From: Flavobacterium psychraerolatum
Lineage (GTDB): Bacteria > Bacteroidota > Bacteroidia > Flavobacteriales > Flavobacteriaceae
DNA: 64,000 nt
Direction: 5' to 3'
NCBI RefSeq assembly: GCF_025960985.1
Contig: NZ_JAOQMX010000012.1
Location: 1 to 64,000 of the forward strand
The number at the start of each line of letters is the position of its first letter. The first letter of the stretch is position 1. Under the pieces are notes generated by a model. The model saw nothing but the letters and a program-made list of their open reading frames with translations. It did not search any database and was not told where the DNA came from. Below, in pieces: positions 9,779 to 21,755 of this stretch. The position numbers and the translations under genes are program-made.

Positions 9779-10306
9779 GGTTAATAGTGTATTAAATTGT
9801 ATTTATTGGTTAGTTTTTGGTTCCTATTAAAATGTAACTTTTTTATAAATTTAAAATATTGCTCAGTTGATTCATAACTGATTTTTTACCACTGTTGTAA
9901 AAATGCAACCCTATTAAAATCTACTAAATAATTTAACGATAAAGAATCACCCAGTTGGATGAAATTACTAAGATTAACTAAAAAAAGCGTTGATTTTCTA
10001 AACTAAAAGTCATTTATAACTAAAATGTCAGTCTGAATGTAGATTGTCCTGAGCTTTTGCCGAAATATAAGATATATTTCGACAAGCTCAATGTGACAAT
10101 AGGCATAAAACTAATTATTCTTTTAATTTCACCCAAAAGGTGTAAAGAACTTTATATATATTAGACTATTAAAATTTTCCAGGTACTCTAAAAGCAGTTG
10201 CTCTCTTAATTACAAAACATCTACTTAAATTAAATAGTAATTCTTTTTGAAATTTCTGCTAAATAATGACTGGATAATTTATTTTAAGGAAAGCTCTTTT
10301 AAAATT
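9779..10306. other. Gene-free spacer between symporter and MFS genes
   Basis: This 528-base gap separates the Dau/RhaT gene group from the MFS-GH16-GH127 operon. It contains an inverted repeat at 10050-10092 and otherwise only AT-rich sequence. The promoter of the MFS operon should lie in it, but I found no convincing TAnnTTTG element. No reading frame with protein-like composition is present. Confidence 0.5.
10050..10092. repeat. Imperfect inverted repeat (tgagctt...aagctca type)
   Basis: The arms tgagcttttgccgaaata and tatttcgacaagctca pair imperfectly around a short AT loop. Inverted repeats with the core 'tttcgacaagctcaatgtgac' are, from memory, scattered through Flavobacterium and related genomes. 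It could also work as a transcription end for the upstream symporter gene, but there is no T run, so a dispersed repeat is the better reading. Confidence 0.5.
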
Positions 10307-11323
10307 TTATCCATTCAATGTTCCAGAATACCCTGTAATGATTACAGCGATGATCAATACAAATACCCCAAATAATAGGATTTTGAAAGGTTTCTTAGCA
10401 CCTTCCCATTCTTTGTTGGTATACGCCCAAACGTTACCCACAATAAGTGATAACCCCAACATGATAGGCCAAGCAATAATTTTACCTATATCTCCCATCA
10501 AAGTGGCTCCTTGACCATATATTCCAAGTGCACCGAACCAAAGTACTGCAGCTCCAATTGACCATAAATAGGCTTTTCCAGCATTAGGTGTTGAATAAGA
10601 ACTCCATGTATTGTTCTTAGCTAATAAAAATAAAGAATACCCTGCATTAACTACAAAACCACCCCATAAAACTACTACCCAGATAGCCAAACTACCATTT
10701 CGAGCAATAGCACCAGATGCTTCAGCCAATTTACCAATTGATTCTCCTTTACCAAAACCAATAGCCAATGCAGCAGATAATAAACCACTTAAAACTGCGA
10801 TTACCAAACCTGCTGTAAGATTTACTTTCTCCGTACTTTCGTCTGCATGTGTCAATTTATCTTTTTGAATCCCGGCATAAGCGGTAATAGCAATTGCTAC
10901 CAACATAATTAGTACTCCCACCATGATATATGGAAAAGAAGGCTTGTCAGTTTCACCAGCATTCATAAACAAAGGAATTAAAGCTCCGGCTGCAGAACAA
11001 ACACCCATCACAATCCCATAAGTCAAAGAAATACCAATATATGGCACACTTTTACCAAAAAGGATTCCACCAATTCCCCATAATCCGCCATAAATCATAG
11101 CTTCAATAATTACGTCTGAAGGTGCGCTTGTCACCACTTCGAACAAATCTGGCACTACTAAGTAGGCCCATGCAGTTGGTAGAATAATTAAAGCAAAAGT
11201 AGAGTGTACAAGCCACCAAGCTTCCCATTTAAGGGGAGCCATAAACTTCATTCCTAGTCCAAAAGAACCTTGAAAGATACTTGCAAAAATGACAAGTAAA
11301 AAAGATAACGTTAATGTATCCAT
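10307..11323 (-). CDS. RhaT-like sugar:proton symporter
   Basis: A 338-residue membrane protein with about ten hydrophobic helices, resembling the L-rhamnose:H+ symporter RhaT family of the drug/metabolite transporter superfamily. Family-like features are the N-terminal FASIFQGSFGLGMKFMAPLK, WEAWWLVHSTFA, and a C-terminal half with LWSIGAAVLWFGALGIYGQGA. No rhamnose isomerase, kinase or aldolase is nearby; the gene follows the 3,6-anhydrogalactonate pathway genes by 31 bases. A role in taking up 3,6-anhydro-D-galactose or another released monosaccharide is therefore more likely than rhamnose. This is inference from position. Confidence 0.78.
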   Translation of the reverse strand: MDTLTLSFLLVIFASIFQGSFGLGMKFMAPLKWEAWWLVHSTFALIILPTAWAYLVVPDLFEVVTSAPSDVIIEAMIYGGLWGIGGILFGKSVPYIGISLTYGIVMGVCSAAGALIPLFMNAGETDKPSFPYIMVGVLIMLVAIAITAYAGIQKDKLTHADESTEKVNLTAGLVIAVLSGLLSAALAIGFGKGESIGKLAEASGAIARNGSLAIWVVVLWGGFVVNAGYSLFLLAKNNTWSSYSTPNAGKAYLWSIGAAVLWFGALGIYGQGATLMGDIGKIIAWPIMLGLSLIVGNVWAYTNKEWEGAKKPFKILLFGVFVLIIAVIITGYSGTLNG

Positions 11324-11354
11324 TATATTTTGGTTAGTTAAAACTTAAATTTAA

Positions 11355-12809
11355 TTAAAGTGCGGTTGACACTCTCTTTTTTACTAAATAGTCATCCAAG
11401 GCTAAGTGCGAACAATCATGACCAATTCCACTATTTTTTATTCCACCGTGAGGCAAGTAGATTGCATATTTTACCCCATTGATTTGAATTTCTCCGAAAT
11501 CTAAATCCTCTGTAAAACGTTGAATTCTTTTATGGTTATTTGTAAAAATGTAAGATGCTAATCCATACTCGGTGTCATTTGCCATTTCTAGTACTTCGTC
11601 ATCCGATTCAAAACTCATTATTCCAGCTACTGGTCCAAAAGTTTCTTCTTTAAACAAACGAGAATCGGTTGTGATTCCTGACACTACAGTTGGTTCCATC
11701 CAGTTTCCATTTTCTGGGAAGCCCTCAGGAATTTTTCCACCATACTCTAATTTCGCTCCTTTACTTACAGCATCGGCAACTAAATCAAACATTCTGTTTC
11801 TAGCTCTTCTATCTACTACAGGACCCATATCAACGGTTTCATTAGGATCAATACTAAACCCTAATTTAATTTTAGATGCTCTTTCGATATAAGCCGTTAA
11901 GAATTTATCATAAATATTTTTGTGAACAAAAATTCTGTTGGCAGCCACACATATTTGCCCTGAGTTACCAAACTTCAATCCAATCGCTAAGTTTAGCGCA
12001 GTATCGAAATCAGCATCTTCAAAAACAATAAAAGGCGCATTTCCACCCAATTCCATTCCTAATTTTTTGATTGATGTAGTACTATCTGCAATGATTTTCT
12101 TCCCAGTTGCTGTAGAACCAATCATGGTCAAAACAGCAGGAATTGTACTCGTTGTCATAGTAGTAGCTACCTCGGCAGATGGACCCGCCAAAATATTTAC
12201 AACACCAGCAGGGAAATCTATACTATGTAATATTTCACCAATAATATAACTTGATAATGGTGACATTTCAGATGGTTTGATAATCAAAGAACATCCGGCT
12301 GCCAATGCGGGTCCAATTTTGAAACCAACATTCAATAATGGAAAATTCCAAGCCAAGTAAGCCACGGCTACACCTGCCGCCTGCTCGACCATCTTATGTG
12401 TATGCGTGTGCTCGTAATCCGGTATTTGCTCTTCTCTGCGGTTTTTCATTGCTGCAGGATACCACTCTAATGCGTTGGTAATTGCCTCAATATCTTCTGC
12501 AGATCCAGCATAGGTTTTCCCCATTTCGTGAACCATAGCCGAACGCAATTCTGCTTCTCTTTCGAAAATAGCCGTTCTTAATTTGGTCATCCAAGCCGTT
12601 CTTTCAGCCAAAGATAATTTCGACCAAAATTTAAATCCTTTTTGAGCGGCGATCAATGCTTTTTCAGCATCTGCTTTTCCAGCCAATGCAATTTCTGCTA
12701 TAGATTCACCAGTTGCAGGACAAATAACATCTGTTTTTAGACCGCTTTCAGCATCAACCAATTGACCGTCTATATATAATTTTTTATATCCGAAATTTTG
12801 TGTATTCAT
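11355..12809 (-). CDS. dauA: NAD(P)-dependent aldehyde dehydrogenase, 3,6-anhydro-D-galactose dehydrogenase candidate
   Basis: A 484-residue cytoplasmic aldehyde dehydrogenase of normal family length. The catalytic residues are in place: N155 in AWNFP, the general base E253 in MELGGNAPF, and the nucleophile C287 in GNSGQICVAANR. The overall sequence resembles the succinate-semialdehyde dehydrogenase-like branch (VVDRRARNR, EETFGPVAGI). It lies 18 bases after the cycloisomerase gene and 31 before the RhaT-like gene. In known 3,6-anhydrogalactose pathways an enzyme of this type oxidises the aldehyde form to 3,6-anhydrogalactonate, and the presence of the next three pathway enzymes makes that assignment strong. 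The D rather than L sugar is inferred from the kinase/aldolase that follow. The symbol follows the naming used for carrageenan catabolism. Confidence 0.82.
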   Translation of the reverse strand: MNTQNFGYKKLYIDGQLVDAESGLKTDVICPATGESIAEIALAGKADAEKALIAAQKGFKFWSKLSLAERTAWMTKLRTAIFEREAELRSAMVHEMGKTYAGSAEDIEAITNALEWYPAAMKNRREEQIPDYEHTHTHKMVEQAAGVAVAYLAWNFPLLNVGFKIGPALAAGCSLIIKPSEMSPLSSYIIGEILHSIDFPAGVVNILAGPSAEVATTMTTSTIPAVLTMIGSTATGKKIIADSTTSIKKLGMELGGNAPFIVFEDADFDTALNLAIGLKFGNSGQICVAANRIFVHKNIYDKFLTAYIERASKIKLGFSIDPNETVDMGPVVDRRARNRMFDLVADAVSKGAKLEYGGKIPEGFPENGNWMEPTVVSGITTDSRLFKEETFGPVAGIMSFESDDEVLEMANDTEYGLASYIFTNNHKRIQRFTEDLDFGEIQINGVKYAIYLPHGGIKNSGIGHDCSHLALDDYLVKKRVSTAL

Positions 12810-12827
12810 GGTATTTCAATTTGGTAA

Positions 12828-13982
12828 TTATACCGTTAATTTAACTCTATCTTTTGTAATTGCGTATTCTCTTAAAACATCCTCGTTCACATCAATCCCT
12901 AAACCTGGACGATTAGGAACCTCAATATAACCATCTTTCATGACTATTGAAGGAAAAGTCAACTTTTCTCTAAGTCCATTTTCTGTTTGATCATATTCCA
13001 TCAAGAAATTAGGTCGGTACATTCTACCTGGTATACATTCTAAATTAGCTATAAAATGCATAGCAACGTGAATACCTATTGCTGTCCCCCAAGTATGTGG
13101 AACAATATCCACTCCGTTGGCACTAGCCAAGGCCGAGATACGTTTCGCCTCAGTAAGTCCCCCACTAGAACAAATATCCGGCTGTAAAATATCAACCGAT
13201 TTATTTTGTATCAATTGTTGGAAACCAAAACGCAAATATTCACATTCTCCTCCTGAAATTGGAATAGAAGTTTTTTGTCTCAATTCATTGTATTGACTGT
13301 AGAATTCTGGTGAAATAGGTTCTTCAAACCAGGCAATATCATACGGCTCAATCAAACGACATAATTCTATTGCTTCTCTTAAAGTATAAGCATGATTAGA
13401 ATCGACCATCAGTTGAATATCTGGACCAATGATTTCACGCATCTTTTTAACGTTAGCAACATCTGCTTTGATACCAAGACCTACCTTCATTTTCATAGCC
13501 TTAAAACCTTGAGACATATACAACCTAGCTTCCTCTTCAAAATCCTTAGAGGGATCTTCATGACAGGTAAAATACAAACCTGTTGCGTACGGTTGAATTT
13601 TAGTTCTGTGTGCTCCACCCAATAAAGTAGAAACAGATTGTCCTAAAATTTTACCTTTTAAATCCCAGATCGCAATATCAATAGCGCTCATCGAGGCTAC
13701 TAGTATACCTCTTCGAGCATAATCTAATGTTCTACGGTACATCCCATTCCAAATCACTTCATTTTCCAAAGGATTTTGACCAATAACCATTGGCTTCAAA
13801 AACTCAATCCCAGCTTCCAAAATAGTTGCAGGACCGTAACCTTCTCCCCAACCATAAGTTCCATCAGAACAAGTTATTTTTACTACACAAATACTCCTTT
13901 CAGAATATTCCCATTGTGAGAAGAAAAAGCTTTGCGAAAGCACATCTTTCAATACATACGTTTCAATTTTTTCAATTACCAT
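12828..13982 (-). CDS. dauB: Enolase-superfamily 3,6-anhydrogalactonate cycloisomerase candidate
   Basis: A 384-residue enzyme of the mandelate racemase / muconate lactonizing group. The capping domain is followed by a barrel carrying the base motif KMK at 164-166, metal ligands D194 (MVDSNHAY), E220 (WFEEP) and E246 (GGECEY), and the late base H296 in PHTWGT. These are the complete catalytic set of the superfamily. In anhydrogalactose catabolism such an enzyme opens the anhydro ring of 3,6-anhydrogalactonate to give 2-keto-3-deoxy-galactonate. It heads the cycloisomerase-dehydrogenase-symporter group, 139 bases after the aldolase gene. A galactonate dehydratase would look similar, but its position beside the aldehyde dehydrogenase supports the cycloisomerase. 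Confidence 0.8.
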   Translation of the reverse strand: MVIEKIETYVLKDVLSQSFFFSQWEYSERSICVVKITCSDGTYGWGEGYGPATILEAGIEFLKPMVIGQNPLENEVIWNGMYRRTLDYARRGILVASMSAIDIAIWDLKGKILGQSVSTLLGGAHRTKIQPYATGLYFTCHEDPSKDFEEEARLYMSQGFKAMKMKVGLGIKADVANVKKMREIIGPDIQLMVDSNHAYTLREAIELCRLIEPYDIAWFEEPISPEFYSQYNELRQKTSIPISGGECEYLRFGFQQLIQNKSVDILQPDICSSGGLTEAKRISALASANGVDIVPHTWGTAIGIHVAMHFIANLECIPGRMYRPNFLMEYDQTENGLREKLTFPSIVMKDGYIEVPNRPGLGIDVNEDVLREYAITKDRVKLTV

Positions 13983-14121
13983 TTTATATCTTTAATTTAG
14001 AAAAAGTAGTGAAAAACTACTTTTATATCATTATTTTATTTGTATATTCTCTGTCTAATAGGTAAAATTAAATTAATACTTCTTATTTATTAGTCCTAAT
14101 TTACCCAATCACAGACAATTG

Positions 14122-14760
14122 TTATCTAATTGCAATAACTTTATCACAAATCGCCTTAAAGTGCTCATATAAAGCATCATAATTCTTAGCTTCGATAAGT
14201 TTTTTATCAAAAAGTGATCCACCCATACCCACTCCTATTGCTCCTGCTTGGAAAAAAGATTGAATATTATGAACATCAACTCCACCAGTAGGCAATAATT
14301 TAATCGTATTTAATGGCCCTAAAATATCTTTTACATATCCTGGTCCCAATTGTGTTGCTGGAAAAATCTTCACAGCCGTAGCTCCCAATTTATTTGCATT
14401 AAATATTTCCAAAGGTGTAAATGCACCCGGAAAAATTGGAATATTGCGTTCTTCACAATAATTCATTACTTCAACATCCATAATTGGAGTTACAATGAAT
14501 GTTGCTCCTGCATCCAAAGCCATCATTAAGTCGGCCATAGTACACACTGTACCTGCTCCTACGTTTATCTCAGGATGATTGGCAGCAACAGCCTTGATAA
14601 TCTCACAAGCATTGTCTGAGTTCATCGTAATTTCAAGTGTCGTTAATCCTGCTTTTTTATAATGCGGCAATATTTCTTCGATCACTTCCAATGAAATATT
14701 TCTTATTATACAAACAATTGGCATTTTATCAAACAATTCTTCTTTATAATTTGTTCCCAT
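14122..14760 (-). CDS. dauD: 2-keto-3-deoxy-6-phosphogalactonate aldolase
   Basis: A 212-residue class I aldolase of the KDPG/KDPGal family (DgoA/Eda type). Motifs visible are TLEITMNS with the catalytic glutamate E43, VGAGTV at 67-72, FIVTPI, FPGAFTPLEI and VKIFPA with the Schiff-base lysine K131, then LLPTGGV. It cleaves the phosphorylated keto-deoxy sugar acid into pyruvate and glyceraldehyde 3-phosphate. It starts 12 bases after the kinase gene, so the two are surely co-transcribed. KDPG-specific enzymes are hard to tell from KDPGal-specific ones by eye; the adjacent DgoK-type kinase supports the galactonate form. Confidence 0.85.
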   Translation of the reverse strand: MGTNYKEELFDKMPIVCIIRNISLEVIEEILPHYKKAGLTTLEITMNSDNACEIIKAVAANHPEINVGAGTVCTMADLMMALDAGATFIVTPIMDVEVMNYCEERNIPIFPGAFTPLEIFNANKLGATAVKIFPATQLGPGYVKDILGPLNTIKLLPTGGVDVHNIQSFFQAGAIGVGMGGSLFDKKLIEAKNYDALYEHFKAICDKVIAIR

Positions 14761-14772
14761 AATTTAGTTTTT

Positions 14773-15729
14773 TTATAGTTGATTTTTTATAATATTCCAT
14801 TGTCCTTTTACCACTGATAAATCCACAACACTACTATTAATGATTTTAGTTTTAGACTCTAACCCTATAATCGTAATTGCTTTGTGGTACAATTCAAAAA
14901 GTTTACCACCAGCACATAATTTAATGTAATCACAATCCAAATGGCGCAATGTTTGTAATTCTTCTCCAATCATAAGTCCACTCAAATAGTAATAATTTTC
15001 TATGTTAGTTTTCTCTTTGAATAAGTTATTGGTTCTCACTTTAAAAAGTGTATTAAGCAACGATTTTCCCTCCATAGCTTTTTGAACCCCTTCTTCAAAA
15101 GCATTCAAAACAGTTTCGTCAAATTCGGTTTTTTCAATCGAAGCTTTCAAAATAGTATACTCAGAGATTACGCTAAAAACTTCCCCAGTCATGTAAGTAA
15201 AGAAATTGGTAATTACTCCTTTTTCGCACAACACATGTTTACTATGCGTTCCCGGAGTAATAAAAACAATGGACTGATTCTCATCTTCTTTATTTACCAA
15301 ACCAATAATCTCAACTTCCTCACCGCGAATCACATCAGAATCTGATTTTACACCAGAGATTAACTGAATTGAATTCGGAATAATATCAGATTTAATTTTT
15401 TCAATGTACAATGATTTACCGTCCGTTTTAAAAGGTAAACCAGCATAAGGAAGCTCTCTCATTCCAATACTAGAGGACGCCATTCCCGAAATTACAATGG
15501 TAACATCACAACCAATAGTGGTTGTAAAAAGTGCCAATTGTTGTTTTAAAAAATTTAAAAAATAGGCTTCTTTATCTCCTCCAACTTCCAACCATTCATT
15601 ATAAATAGTTTTTATCCCCTTTGGCGATACCACTTCCTCAACAATACTAAGGCCTGGAACCATTACTAGTCTCAAACGTAGATTCGTAGTTCCCCAATCC
15701 ACACTCACAAAAGTTTTAATACTTGTCAT
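14773..15729 (-). CDS. dauC: 2-keto-3-deoxygalactonate kinase (DgoK family)
   Basis: A 318-residue cytoplasmic kinase of the DgoK family. The N-terminal phosphate-binding motif VDWGTTNLRLRLV (D11) is diagnostic, followed by SGMASSSIGMRELPY near 85-100 and VFITPGTHSKHVL around 170-185, both typical of DgoK. It phosphorylates 2-keto-3-deoxygalactonate at C6, giving the substrate for the downstream aldolase. It is the first gene of the catabolic set, with a possible TAnnTTTG promoter element just upstream. A DgoK-type kinase here argues for degradation of D-anhydrogalactose, because the known L-anhydrogalactose route needs extra redox steps before a KDG kinase; no genes for those are seen. Confidence 0.87.
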   Translation of the reverse strand: MTSIKTFVSVDWGTTNLRLRLVMVPGLSIVEEVVSPKGIKTIYNEWLEVGGDKEAYFLNFLKQQLALFTTTIGCDVTIVISGMASSSIGMRELPYAGLPFKTDGKSLYIEKIKSDIIPNSIQLISGVKSDSDVIRGEEVEIIGLVNKEDENQSIVFITPGTHSKHVLCEKGVITNFFTYMTGEVFSVISEYTILKASIEKTEFDETVLNAFEEGVQKAMEGKSLLNTLFKVRTNNLFKEKTNIENYYYLSGLMIGEELQTLRHLDCDYIKLCAGGKLFELYHKAITIIGLESKTKIINSSVVDLSVVKGQWNIIKNQL

Positions 15730-15754
15730 TTTTAATCCGATTAATAGATTCTTA

Positions 15755-15791
15755 CAAAGTTAAATCGAGTTGTTGTTTTTTTGTATTCAAA
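15755..15791 (-). promoter_or_regulatory. Possible promoter of the Dau operon
   Basis: On the minus strand a perfect Bacteroidota -7 element TAACTTTG (15755-15762) sits 26-33 bases before the kinase ATG. A TTTG at 15788-15791 could be the -33 element, but the 25-base spacer is longer than the usual 17-23, so the call is tentative. Confidence 0.35.
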
Positions 15792-15898
15792 ATTTACCGA
15801 TTACTAAATCATTCTTACCCCAAACAAACATATTGAACTAAATCTAAGATAAAATAAACTTGAAAATTTAAATTTAAAACACAAAAAAACTTTTTTTT

Positions 15899-16006
15899 TA
15901 GGGCGTGCCCCGCAAAAAAAAGCGGGTCAGGCTGTTCGTTCCCGCTTTTTTTAACTTGCAAAAAAAAGCAAGATAAAAAAGAGCTTCACTGCCATCCTTC
16001 ACGCAT
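15899..16006 (+). repeat. REP-like intergenic repeat, copy 2
   Basis: Starts tagggcgtgccccgc, contains two hairpins (cccgcaaaaaaaagcggg and a cttgc...gcaag stem) and ends gccatccttcacgc. The start and end match copies at 2403-2515 (inverted) and 60623-60746. The unit is GC-richer than the flanks and non-coding. Confidence 0.65.
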
Positions 16007-16043
16007 TACACCAGTAAGTTACAACATTACACAATACAAAAAA

Positions 16044-16072
16044 AAATCCACCCCAATTAAGGAGTGGATTTT
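16044..16072 (-). terminator. Terminator after the LacZ-type GH2 gene
   Basis: The stem aaatccacccc / ggagtggattt with an AATTA-type loop is followed on the minus strand by a T run. It lies about 35 bases past the GH2 stop codon. Confidence 0.8.
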
Positions 16073-16108
16073 GACAATCTCAAAACTAAAAACAATAATC
16101 TCTAACAA

Positions 16109-19943
<3,835 letters not shown>

Positions 19944-20297
19944 TTAAATACTACTTAATTCATTACGCATCTTTTCAAAAAACGGTTTTAGTTCAGCTCC
20001 AGATTTTCCAGTAATTTTAGAAAACTCAGCATTAAAAGCACTATTCACTTCATTCATTTTTTCTTTCTTATCATCTTTAGAAATTTCTCCGCTTTTAGCT
20101 TTACTAAATACTTCCATGTAATTTGTAACGTAAGTATTTCTCGCTTTCAAAAGTTCTTTGGATTTTGCATCATCCAATTTAAATTCAGTTGTTGCTGAAT
20201 CTACAAAATATTTTATCTTCTTTTCTTGTGACTTGTTTTGAGCAATAGCTCCTACAAACGAAATCATCATTACGAATACTAATACAATTTTTTTCAT
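19944..20297 (-). CDS. Small exported helical protein A (tandem paralogue)
   Basis: A 117-residue protein I do not recognise by name. A signal peptide covers about 1-20 (ending AIAQ). The mature part is highly charged, rich in K, E and N, and predicted mainly helical, with conserved blocks KKIKYFVDSA, SKELLKARN, GEIS and NEVN. It is a full-length, ungapped match to its upstream neighbour at about 45 percent identity by eye. It is the last gene of an operon with a sulfatase, VOC protein and GH16. The acidic/basic helical make-up recalls small periplasmic chaperone-like proteins, but no clear family motif is present. Function unknown; carriage in the carrageenan operon suggests a periplasmic accessory role. 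Confidence 0.75.
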   Translation of the reverse strand: MKKIVLVFVMMISFVGAIAQNKSQEKKIKYFVDSATTEFKLDDAKSKELLKARNTYVTNYMEVFSKAKSGEISKDDKKEKMNEVNSAFNAEFSKITGKSGAELKPFFEKMRNELSSI

Positions 20298-20352
20298 CTT
20301 TTTTAATTTTAAAGTTAGTTATTATAGTTAATTATTTATTCTTCCTAATTAT

Positions 20353-20706
20353 TTAAAGTTCTTTCATTTCTTCACGAACTCTATCATTAAACTGTTTCAA
20401 TTCATCCCAAGTTTTACCTGTTAACTCATTGAAGTATTTATTAAACTTATTATTTACTTCGTTTACTTGTGTCTTTTTTTCACTTTGAGAAATTTCACCA
20501 TTTTTTGCAGCACTAAAAACTTTTTGATAATCATTGAAATAAGCGGTACGATTATCCAAAAGTTCTTTAGTCTGGTTTTTATTCAAATTAAATTCTTTTT
20601 GAGCTGCATCAACAAAATAGTTGATTTTTTTCATTTGATATTTATCCTGAGCAAATGCCATTGACATTGTAAAGAATACTAATAAAGTTATAGTAATCTG
20701 TTTCAT
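20353..20706 (-). CDS. Small exported helical protein B (tandem paralogue)
   Basis: A 117-residue exported protein (signal peptide about 1-20, ending AFAQ) of the same length as protein A and aligning without gaps. Shared residues cluster in KKI-YFVD-A, KELL--R, VFS-AK-GEIS, NEVN--FN and TGK---ELK. It is separated from protein A by 55 bases and from the GH16 gene by 36. The two clearly arose by duplication and have diverged enough to suggest retained function. No catalytic motif, metal site or membrane anchor is visible. Not recognised; possibly a periplasmic stress or binding protein. Confidence 0.75.
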   Translation of the reverse strand: MKQITITLLVFFTMSMAFAQDKYQMKKINYFVDAAQKEFNLNKNQTKELLDNRTAYFNDYQKVFSAAKNGEISQSEKKTQVNEVNNKFNKYFNELTGKTWDELKQFNDRVREEMKEL

Positions 20707-20742
20707 AATTTATCTTTTTTATAGTTACTAATTCTTTCTCGT

Positions 20743-21753
20743 TTACTTATTTTTTTTTTGCCAAACACGAACATATTCAATCTCAAAATCTACTACGCCA
20801 TCGTCTTTTTTACCTTCGGGACTATTTAACTCTAAATCTTCTTTAGAATCCGGAACTCCATGCCATGGAAAAGTTTCTTGGTCTAACCAAATTGAGAGTG
20901 GTTTTGTAGCTACATATCCTTTTTCGAATCCTTTTTCCTTTGCCCATGCATCAATTTTTTCTTTTGAAGCTTCTGTAAAAAGTTTTCCGTCAATAAAATA
21001 TTTAATACCGTTTTCATCCCATTCGACACCATATGTATGGAAAGCATCTGCTACTCTAAAATCTAAAATATGATGCTCTGTGTATACACTATTATTCCCT
21101 TTTAAAGTCCAATCATGAATAGACCACCACAATTCTTTATCTAACTTTAACTTATTAGGTTGTCTATGGTCACCAAAATGCTCAAACATATCTAACTCCA
21201 AACCTTTACCCATTGCCCAAAAAGCACTTGTAATTTCAGCATCAGCAGCTTTACTCTTAATTTCCATATAACCATATTGGAAAAATTTACGTCCAATCAA
21301 GCAAGCTGTCGTCAAATTTTCAAATTTACTTCTTGTATTGTCCTTTCCCCAAGGCTTATCTGGCACATCACTAAACGGAAACTCAGGTTCCCATTTTGTT
21401 TCCAAAATTAGTTTACCATCCTCCAATCTGTAATTATTTCCTGAAAATTGAGAAGGCGCACGACCAATCCATACTTTTTTGTTAGGAAAATCTGGATGTT
21501 TATAAACTGGTTTTCCGTTCTCAAATTTCCCTACGACATACCATCTATCTTCATTTAAAGTTGGTGCATCAAATTCATCACTTACTTCTGTATTCAAAAC
21601 CCAGTTACCTGCATTTGTTGGATCAGAAAGTGGCATCACAGCCGTTGACGATATTCCTTTTTTATCATTCTTACTACTAGCAGTATTCGTTTGTGCTTCC
21701 AGAGAAACAAAAGATAGTAATGCTAAACTTATACCTATATATTTTTTTTTCAT
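20743..21753 (-). CDS. GH16 carrageenase-type endo-hydrolase
   Basis: A 336-residue single-domain enzyme with a signal peptide (about 1-20, ending SLEAQ). The active site is ELDMFE at 186-191 (E186, D188, E191) in the ExDxxE layout; IGRAPSQFSGNN precedes it and FPWHGVPDSKEDL with FEIEYVRVWQK close the fold. It is strongly similar to the GH16 lipoprotein upstream (23729-24715), sharing FGDH-QPNK and ELWWSIHDWT. The ELWWSIHDWT and PWHGVPDSKE segments fit the kappa-carrageenase/furcellaranase side of GH16 better than laminarinases. It is two bases from the VOC gene, so co-translated. There is no lipid cysteine and no binding module: periplasmic or released. Exact specificity open. Confidence 0.85.
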   Translation of the reverse strand: MKKKYIGISLALLSFVSLEAQTNTASSKNDKKGISSTAVMPLSDPTNAGNWVLNTEVSDEFDAPTLNEDRWYVVGKFENGKPVYKHPDFPNKKVWIGRAPSQFSGNNYRLEDGKLILETKWEPEFPFSDVPDKPWGKDNTRSKFENLTTACLIGRKFFQYGYMEIKSKAADAEITSAFWAMGKGLELDMFEHFGDHRQPNKLKLDKELWWSIHDWTLKGNNSVYTEHHILDFRVADAFHTYGVEWDENGIKYFIDGKLFTEASKEKIDAWAKEKGFEKGYVATKPLSIWLDQETFPWHGVPDSKEDLELNSPEGKKDDGVVDFEIEYVRVWQKKNK

Positions 21754-21755
21754 AT

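Larger units (their letters stand above)
15730..16108. other. Spacer between GH2 gene and Dau operon
   Basis: A 379-base gap holding the kinase promoter region, an AT-rich stretch, the second copy of the REP-like repeat (15899-16006) and the terminator of the GH2 gene. No gene is seen. Confidence 0.6.

Noticed and set aside
10307..11323. Assignment as a true L-rhamnose transporter
   Set aside because: No rhamnose isomerase, kinase or aldolase nearby; the gene is tied to the anhydrogalactose enzymes instead.
11355..15729. An agar (L-anhydrogalactose) pathway
   Set aside because: The dehydrogenase and cycloisomerase would fit, but the DgoK-type kinase directly follows and none of the extra redox enzymes of the L route is present; the GH127/GH129 enzymes also favour the D sugar.
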